From an uncultured Paracoccaceae bacterium (GTDB taxonomy: Bacteria > Pseudomonadota > Alphaproteobacteria > Rhodobacterales > Rhodobacteraceae): a stretch of DNA of 19,546 nucleotides. Location of the stretch: positions 1 to 19,546 of the forward strand of contig CAKZNY010000366.1 of the NCBI GenBank assembly GCA_937132145.1, given 5' to 3'. The notes under the pieces are model-generated. The model ran no database searches. It was given only the letters and a program-made list of their open reading frames with translations, and had not been told where the DNA came from. Shown piece by piece: positions 14,609-19,546 of this stretch (position 1 is the first letter of the stretch; each line of letters opens with the position of its first letter). The translations under genes were made by a program, and so were the position numbers.

Positions 14609-15031
14609 TCAGTCGTCGCGGTGAACCTTTTCTTTACGCTCGTGACGCTCTTGCGCCTCTAGGCTGTAGGTCGCGATGGGGCGTGCATCAAGACGCTTCA
14701 GCGAAATCGGCTCGCCAGTGTCGTCGCAATACCCGTAAGAGCCATCCTCGAGCCGGCGCAGTGCCGCGTCGATCTTGGACACAACCTTGCGTTCACGATC
14801 CCGTGTCCGCAATTCCAGCGCCCGGTCGGTTTCCTCGGACGCGCGATCAGCAACATCAGGAATGTTGCGTGTACCTTCTTGCATATGCTCGATAGTGCCG
14901 CGGGTTTCCTCCAAAATGTTGGCCTTCCACACCGCTAACTTCAGACGAAAATATTCCGTCTGACGCTCGTTCATAAATGGCTCGTCTTCGGCTGGATGAT
15001 AATCTGCATCCAAAATAGTTTCCGCCTTCAT
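14609..15031 (-). CDS. dksA: DksA-type RNA polymerase-binding transcription factor, zinc-free form
   Basis: The 140-residue protein binds the RNA polymerase secondary channel and, with ppGpp, adjusts stable RNA and biosynthetic promoters. The start at 15031 (MKAETILDADYHPAEDEPFM) is preceded by GGGGGAAA. The coiled-coil tip DVADRASEE keeps both acidic residues (Asp59, Asp62) that correspond to the functional pair of E. coli DksA. The globular domain reads GSYGYCDDTGEPISLKRLDA and then YSLEAQ, so only Cys102 of the four zinc cysteines remains. A single-cysteine DksA that still works is known in Rhodobacter sphaeroides. A strong terminator follows. The 189-base spacer upstream is shared with the divergent AAA ATPase operon and holds both promoters. 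Confidence 0.93.
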   Translation of the reverse strand: MKAETILDADYHPAEDEPFMNERQTEYFRLKLAVWKANILEETRGTIEHMQEGTRNIPDVADRASEETDRALELRTRDRERKVVSKIDAALRRLEDGSYGYCDDTGEPISLKRLDARPIATYSLEAQERHERKEKVHRDD

Positions 15032-15220
15032 CAAGTTTCCCCCAACTAGACTTTGTACGTAACACCGAATCCCGACCCCTCGATGCAACGCCATAATTCG
15101 CGTTTATGGGCACGCCATACCGAATATTGCAGGGAATGTCACGCACAACATATGTCGCTTTTCACGAAAGTTACCGGATGCTAGTGTTCGGCCGGAAATG
15201 AATCGAATTATGGTGAGAAA

Positions 15221-16060
15221 ATGCGCTTTACTGGCACAGACGATTATGTAGCGACAGAAGACCTGAAAGTAGCTGTAAATGCGGCGATCACGCTGGAGCG
15301 GCCATTATTGGTGAAAGGCGAGCCTGGAACCGGCAAAACCGAGCTGGCCCACCAGATTTCCGACGCCCTCGGCCTGGAAATGATGGAGTGGAACATTAAA
15401 TCCACCACCAAGGCCCAACAGGGTTTGTACGAATACGACGCGGTTTCCCGCCTACGTGATTCGCAACTTGGCGACGAGCGGGTGAACGATGTGCGCAATT
15501 ACATCAAAAAGGGCAAACTCTGGCAGGCGTTCACGGCGGATGAACGCGTCGTGCTGCTGATCGACGAAATCGACAAAGCGGATATCGAGTTCCCTAACGA
15601 CCTGCTGCAAGAACTCGACAAGATGGAATTCTACGTCTACGAAACGGGCGAAACCGTGGTGGCCAAGCACCGCCCGATTATCATCATCACCTCAAACAAC
15701 GAGAAAGAACTGCCGGACGCCTTCCTGCGCCGCTGCTTCTTCCACTACATCCGGTTCCCCGACACCGAGACGATGCGTAAAATCGTTGATGTGCATTTCC
15801 CGAACATTAAACAGGATTTGCTTGAGGAAGCGTTAACGCAGTTCTACAAAATTCGCGAAACGCCGAATTTGAAGAAAAAACCCTCGACCAGCGAAGTGTT
15901 GGATTGGCTGAAACTGTTGCTGTCCGAGGACCTGAGCGCCGAAGTGTTGCGCGAAGATGCAACCCGGAACCTACCGAAAATGCACGGCGCGTTGTTGAAG
16001 AACGAACAGGACGTGCACCTGTTTGAACGCCTCGCATTTGTGGCGAGGAAACATAGATGA
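15221..16060 (+). CDS. MoxR-type AAA+ ATPase
   Basis: The 279-residue ATPase belongs to the MoxR group, chaperones that work with VWA proteins to mature or insert cofactors in enzyme complexes. Walker A is GEPGTGKT (33-40), Walker B is VVLLIDEID (Asp115, Glu116), and IIITSNNEKELPDAFLRRC holds sensor 1 and the arginine finger. The ATG at 15221 follows GGTGAG. It is the first gene of a six-gene run with overlaps or minimal gaps; the VWA partner is three genes downstream. The client enzyme is not evident: no dehydrogenase or cobaltochelatase gene is adjacent. Confidence 0.93.
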   Translation: MRFTGTDDYVATEDLKVAVNAAITLERPLLVKGEPGTGKTELAHQISDALGLEMMEWNIKSTTKAQQGLYEYDAVSRLRDSQLGDERVNDVRNYIKKGKLWQAFTADERVVLLIDEIDKADIEFPNDLLQELDKMEFYVYETGETVVAKHRPIIIITSNNEKELPDAFLRRCFFHYIRFPDTETMRKIVDVHFPNIKQDLLEEALTQFYKIRETPNLKKKPSTSEVLDWLKLLLSEDLSAEVLREDATRNLPKMHGALLKNEQDVHLFERLAFVARKHR

Positions 16061-16497
16061 CTTTAACCGTTCGCCCGCTCACAACCGCCGACGAAGCACA
16101 ATGGCGCGTTCTGTGGACCGGGTACCTTGATTATTATGAAACCACCGTACCCGAGGAAGTTTATCAATCGTCCTTTGCACGGATGCTTTCCGGCGAGGAT
16201 ACCGAGTTCCACGGCATAGTTGCCGAACTTGACGGCAAACTGGTTGGCCTTGTGCATTACCTTTTCCACCGCCACGGCTGGAAAATCGAGAACGTCTGTT
16301 ATCTGCAAGACCTCTACACGGCCCCGTCTGTACGCGGCCAAAGCATCGGGCGCGCTTTGATCGAGGCGGTATACAAGGCTGCGGACAGCGCGGGCGCGCC
16401 GACTGTCTATTGGCTAACACAGGACTTCAACGATGCCGGTCGGCGCTTGTACGACCGTGTCGGACAATTAACCCCGTTCATCAAATACTCACGTTAG
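16057..16497 (+). CDS. GNAT family N-acetyltransferase
   Basis: The 146-residue product has the GNAT fold pattern: MTLTVRPLTTADEAQW at the start, GLVHYLFH in the central strand, YLQDLYTAPSVRGQ and the acetyl-CoA loop VRGQSIGRA (92-100). The ATG overlaps the stop of the ATPase gene (ATGA), and AGGAAA lies 7 bases upstream. The acceptor substrate cannot be inferred from sequence; a small amine or a protein N-terminus are possible. Placement inside the ATPase/VWA operon is odd for a stand-alone metabolic enzyme. Confidence 0.9.
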   Translation: MTLTVRPLTTADEAQWRVLWTGYLDYYETTVPEEVYQSSFARMLSGEDTEFHGIVAELDGKLVGLVHYLFHRHGWKIENVCYLQDLYTAPSVRGQSIGRALIEAVYKAADSAGAPTVYWLTQDFNDAGRRLYDRVGQLTPFIKYSR

Positions 16498-16505
16498 GAA
16501 AACAC

Positions 16506-16676
16506 ATGATACTAGCAGCAATAGGCGCCATCATCGGCGCCATCTTTGGCTGGAAACGCGCGGCAAAACGCGGCGGCGTTACGGCTGACAAGTTGCAATA
16601 TGCAACGTCCCACGGCATCGCGTTCTTGCTGGTTGGATATTTCATCGCCTTGTTCATGGCGAGGATGGGCATATAG
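16506..16676 (+). CDS. 56-residue two-helix membrane peptide
   Basis: The peptide has an N-terminal hydrophobic, glycine-rich helix (MILAAIGAIIGAIFGW), a basic connector KRAAKRGG, and a second helix GIAFLLVGYFIALFMARMGI. AGGAAA precedes the ATG. Similar short products in Rhodobacterales are annotated in various ways, sometimes as apolipoprotein acyltransferase, which the length rules out. Its stop is immediately followed by the start codon of the VWA gene, so it is in the same transcription unit. The function is unknown; an accessory subunit of a membrane complex is a guess. Confidence 0.75.
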   Translation: MILAAIGAIIGAIFGWKRAAKRGGVTADKLQYATSHGIAFLLVGYFIALFMARMGI

Positions 16677-17861
16677 GTGTTTTTGCAGTTTTTCACCAAC
16701 CTGCGGGACGCCAAAGTGCCCGTATCCCTGCGCGAGTATCTTAGCTTTCTGGAAGCGATGGATGCCTCGCTGGTGCTTTATGATGTGGACGGGTTCTACT
16801 ACCTCGCCCGCACGATCATGGTGAAGGACGAACGGAATCTGGACAAGTTCGACCAAGCGTTCTCCGCGACGTTCAGCGGCTTGGATACCATGACCGTTGA
16901 CGACATTATGAACGCGGTCGACGTGCCGGAAGACTGGATTCGCAAGCTGGCGGAGAAAACGCTGACGAAGGAAGAGATGGCCGAGATAGACGCGCTCGGT
17001 GGGTTTGACAAACTGATGGAGACGTTGAAGCAACGTCTGGCAGAACAGGAAAAGCGGCATCAAGGGGGTTCCAAATGGATCGGCACCGCTGGCACCTCGC
17101 CCTTTGGAGCCTACGGCTATAACCCTGAAGGTATCCGCATTGGTCAGCATGAAAGCCGGCATCAGCGCGCGGTGAAGGTTTGGGATAAACGCGAGTTCCG
17201 CAATCTGGATGACAGCGTGGAGCTGGGCACCCGCAACATCAAAGTCGCCCTGAAACGCCTGCGCCGCTGGGCCCGCGAAGGGGCGGATGACGAGCTTGAT
17301 CTCGATGCAACTATCCGCGCCACCGCCGAAACCGGCTATATCGACATCAAAACCCGCCCCGAGCGGCGTAACAACGTTAAGGTGCTGTTGTTCCTTGATG
17401 TCGGCGGCTCGATGGACGCGCATATCCGTATGGTCGAAGAACTGTTTTCAGCCGCCAAGACCGAGTTCAAGCATCTGGAGTATTACTACTTCCACAACTG
17501 CCTGTACGAGGGGGTCTGGAAGGACAACACCCGCCGTTGGAGCGACCAGATCCCGACGTGGGATGTGCTGCACACCTATGGTTCGGACTACAAATGTATC
17601 TTCGTGGGCGACGCCGCGATGAGCCCGTACGAGGTCGCCTATCGGGGTGGCGCCAACGAGCATTACAACGAGGAGGCGGGTGAGACATGGCTGAACCGCG
17701 CCCGCGAGCAATGGCCTGATCACATCTGGATTAACCCGACTCCGCAGGATCATTGGCAATACACCCACTCCATCGGTATGATCCGCGAGATATTTCAAAA
17801 CCGCATGTTCCCGATGACCCTGAAAGGGATCGAGGGGGCAATGAAGGAGCTGGGGCGATGA
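16677..17861 (+). CDS. VWA domain protein (CoxE-like)
   Basis: The 394-residue protein uses a GTG start immediately after the preceding stop, with GAGGATGGG a little upstream. The N-terminal two thirds are helical and charged (for example KTLTKEEMAEIDALGGFDKL). The C-terminal VWA domain begins at about residue 234: VKVLLFLDVGGSMDAHI. The metal-binding MIDAS is a variant, DVGGS (241-245), with Gly in place of the first Ser of DxSxS. The rest of the domain (YYYFHNCLYEGVWKD, YKCIFVGDAAMSPYE) is intact. Such proteins act with MoxR ATPases; the ATPase is three genes upstream. No signal peptide is seen, so it probably works in the cytoplasm or at the membrane. Confidence 0.9.
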   Translation: MFLQFFTNLRDAKVPVSLREYLSFLEAMDASLVLYDVDGFYYLARTIMVKDERNLDKFDQAFSATFSGLDTMTVDDIMNAVDVPEDWIRKLAEKTLTKEEMAEIDALGGFDKLMETLKQRLAEQEKRHQGGSKWIGTAGTSPFGAYGYNPEGIRIGQHESRHQRAVKVWDKREFRNLDDSVELGTRNIKVALKRLRRWAREGADDELDLDATIRATAETGYIDIKTRPERRNNVKVLLFLDVGGSMDAHIRMVEELFSAAKTEFKHLEYYYFHNCLYEGVWKDNTRRWSDQIPTWDVLHTYGSDYKCIFVGDAAMSPYEVAYRGGANEHYNEEAGETWLNRAREQWPDHIWINPTPQDHWQYTHSIGMIREIFQNRMFPMTLKGIEGAMKELGR

Positions 17862-18187
17862 AAAAGCTGTGGAGCGATCATAAACTTCTGGTGGTGGGGT
17901 TTGTGGCCGCGTTGTTGATGACCTTTATGTTATTCGTCCAACTGATCGCCGATGTCGTTTACTGGCCACGGCATCAGGACGCAACGATTTCAGGCTGGAT
18001 GACCGTTGGCTATGTCGCGCTGTCTTATGACGTGGACAAAGATGCGCTGATCGAAGCCTTGGGGATCGAGACAGATTTGCGGCGGCATTTGACACTGAAA
18101 GCCATTGCAGATGCGCAAGATATGACGTTGGCCGAACTTCGGAACGTCCTGTTAAAAACCGTCATAGATCAGCGTACAGCCCCTTGA
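17858..18187 (+). CDS. Single-pass membrane protein of unknown function
   Basis: The 109-residue product has one transmembrane helix near residues 9-33 (LLVVGFVAALLMTFMLFVQL) and a soluble C-terminal half that is helical: DKDALIEALGIETDLRRHLT and then KAIADAQDMTLAELRNVL, which resembles a small helical DNA- or protein-binding fold without a clear family match. AAGGAG lies 8 bases before the ATG, and the start overlaps the VWA stop (ATGA). The frame also runs upstream to 17753 but would overlap the VWA gene. It is probably a subunit or anchor of the operon product. Confidence 0.75.
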   Translation: MKKLWSDHKLLVVGFVAALLMTFMLFVQLIADVVYWPRHQDATISGWMTVGYVALSYDVDKDALIEALGIETDLRRHLTLKAIADAQDMTLAELRNVLLKTVIDQRTAP

Positions 18188-18795
18188 CCGAAAGCATCCT
18201 CGCCCTTGTTCCCACCTACGGGTTGCCGTTTTTGTTCGGTATTGCGGTTTTAGCCGCAGCCGGTGTGCCTGTGTCCAGCAGCTTGGCGTTGCTGGTGACC
18301 GGCGCATTCATCGCGAGTGGCGAGCTGTCGTTAATAGAATCATATCTAACCGCGTTGGCCGGAGCCATCATCGGAGACCAGATCGGTTACCAAATCGGGC
18401 TTCGCGCAGGCAAAGCGGTAGAGAAGCGGCTTAGTCGCAAACCGTCGCGCGCCAGACAAATCGAACGGACCAAGCGTTTAATCGACCGATTCGGCGGCGT
18501 TGGAGTTTTCCTGACCCGCTGGTTGCTGTCCCCTATCGGCCCGATCACCAACATCATTTGCGGCGCGAGCGACATGCGCTGGCTACGTTTTACCATATGG
18601 GATTTTATAGGCGAGGTTCTGTGGGTCGCGATTTATCTCGGCATCGGCTATGCTTTCCGTGAAAACATCGAAGAAATATCGACCCTGTTAACCGAGGCTA
18701 TCTGGCTGATTATCGCAGCACTGATCGCACTGGGAATGGGGGCTCGTGTTCTGGTCGTCTTGCGGCAACATCGAATTGACAGCGAAAAAGCATGA
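18184..18795 (+). CDS. DedA family membrane protein (VTT/SNARE-associated domain)
   Basis: The 203-residue protein has the DedA pattern: GLPFLFGIAVLAAAGVPVSS, AGAIIGDQIGYQIGLRAGKA, then FGGVGVFLTRWLLSPIGPIT and the late helix block WDFIGEVLWVAIYLGIGYAF. DedA proteins are inner-membrane transporters or lipid flippases; some move undecaprenyl phosphate or keep the proton motive force. The likely start is a TTG at 18184 that overlaps the preceding stop (TTGA), with no strong ribosome site, so translation probably depends on coupling. The C-terminus is basic and cytoplasmic. Its stop overlaps the ATG where the former P450 gene would start. Confidence 0.88.
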   Translation: MTESILALVPTYGLPFLFGIAVLAAAGVPVSSSLALLVTGAFIASGELSLIESYLTALAGAIIGDQIGYQIGLRAGKAVEKRLSRKPSRARQIERTKRLIDRFGGVGVFLTRWLLSPIGPITNIICGASDMRWLRFTIWDFIGEVLWVAIYLGIGYAFRENIEEISTLLTEAIWLIIAALIALGMGARVLVVLRQHRIDSEKA

Positions 18796-19546
18796 GAACA
18801 CCCCGGTTTTCAACATCGACCCCGCGGATTTCCGGGCTGACCCTTATCCGGCATTAGCACAGATGCGCGCCGTTGGCCCGTTGGTTTATGTCCCGCAGTT
18901 TGACCGAACAATGATCGTGAACCGTGACGAAATCGTTAACGCTGAGCCGAAGAACGCGGCTTTTAGCTCAGAACAACCCAAGGAGTTGATGAACAGGTTG
19001 CTGGGTCAAAATATCATGCGCCCGATGGGGAGGCGCATCAACTTAAACGTAAAGCACTGTTCCCCTGCGTCTCGCCCAAGACGGGGCGGAACCATTGGAG
19101 CGTGAGTTTCAAAACCGAAGCCGAGGCGATTTTGGCGAAGCTGCTTCCGAAGTGCGCGGGCGATCTGCTCAACGAATACGGTTTGCCTGTCCGCGCAATG
19201 CCTGATCAAGATCACTCGGTTGGAAACCGCGACGTGGCAATAAATTGATGTCTGCTCACAAGCCATGATCGGCGGAATTGCGAACTATACGGGTGATGCG
19301 GAAGTGGAGGCACGTTGCGACGCGGACACCGCTGCTTTTGACGCGGCAATTGATGCGATGCGGCCAAAGGCGGGGCAGAAATCTTTCAATATGATGAACG
19401 TCATGCTGGCGGCGAGGCTGCCTGAAGAAAGCCTCCGCGCCAATATAAAGTTGACGATAACCGGCGGACAAAACAGGCCGCACGACGTTATATCCACCGC
19501 GATCTGGGCGTTGCTGGGCCACCCCGAACAGTTGACGATGGTGCGG
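18792..19546 (+). pseudogene. Cytochrome P450 remnant, cut by the window edge
   Basis: Joined across frames, the translation is a class I-type bacterial P450 N-terminal half: NTPVFNIDPADFRADPYPAL, AAFSSEQPKELMNRLLGQN, DGEAHQLKRKALFPCVSPKT, then LIKITRLETATWQ, SQAMIGGIANYTGDAEVEA, MMNVMLAARLPEESLRANIK and the I-helix region TITGGQNRPHDVISTAIWAL. Lesions: the ATG at 18792 is out of frame by one base with the coding text, one base is missing near 19022, one is extra near 19197-19203, and TAA at 19241-19243 interrupts the third segment. The usual E in GGQNEP is R. The heme-binding cysteine loop lies beyond the window. Several independent lesions make a sequencing error unlikely. Confidence 0.85.

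Noticed and set aside
15105..15130. Hairpin CCATAA/TTATGG in the dksA upstream spacer as a terminator
   Set aside because: The stem is only 6 bp and AT-rich, with no T run on either strand; it more likely reflects chance or an unassigned promoter site.
16512..17423. 303-residue open frame on the - strand opposite the VWA gene
   Set aside because: It opposes two real genes with good ribosome sites and has no recognisable motif.
1..19546. CRISPR array, tRNA, rRNA, phage or defence island
   Set aside because: I found no spaced direct repeats, no cloverleaf or rRNA segments, and no integrase, capsid or restriction genes on either strand.

Overview
The window looks like a chromosomal segment of an alphaproteobacterium, most likely Rhodobacterales (Roseobacter-type). 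The supporting signs are a fused 5-oxoprolinase, a single-cysteine DksA of the kind known from Rhodobacter, a B12-dependent (class II) ribonucleotide reductase, short GAVTVD pilin-like proteins, DUF1489, and a MoxR/VWA operon with tiny membrane proteins. This taxonomic call is inference; no rRNA or tRNA gene is present.

Layout. Positions 1-1141 hold 85 bases of unresolved flank and an IS481-family insertion sequence. Its transposase is interrupted by a small in-frame insertion carrying a stop codon. From 1162 to 4122 lies a TRAP transporter operon (dctP, dctQ, dctM) on the + strand, with an operator/promoter just inside the IS junction. Positions 4171-4706 hold two tandem paralogous pilin-like genes on the - strand. 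Then come a DUF302 gene (+), a convergent DUF1489 gene (-) and the class II ribonucleotide reductase nrdJ (+), whose stop codon lies in a 32-bp-arm inverted repeat. Positions 8272-14521 are a - strand catabolic block, read right to left: alpha-methylacyl-CoA racemase, FAD monooxygenase, a second copy of the operator, 5-oxoprolinase, and a 71-residue protein of unknown function. A dksA gene with its own terminator follows (-). From 15221 to 18795 a tightly overlapping + strand operon encodes a MoxR-type AAA ATPase, a GNAT acetyltransferase, a two-helix membrane peptide, a VWA protein, a one-helix membrane protein and a DedA protein. A decayed cytochrome P450 gene runs off the right edge.

How the parts fit. 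The most informative observation is a 24-bp element present once upstream of the TRAP operon and once upstream of the 5-oxoprolinase, with 23 of 24 positions identical although the sites are about 11 kb apart. It has the palindromic form expected of a GntR-type operator. I infer one regulon that imports 5-oxoproline (pyroglutamate) or a close analogue through the TRAP system and opens the lactam ring to glutamate. No GntR gene is visible here; the IS abuts the TRAP promoter, where a regulator gene might once have been. The racemase and monooxygenase are translationally coupled, but lie upstream of the second operator and may serve another pathway. The right-hand operon looks like an envelope-associated AAA/VWA chaperone module of unknown client.

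I saw no CRISPR array, prophage, toxin-antitoxin pair or recognisable defence system.
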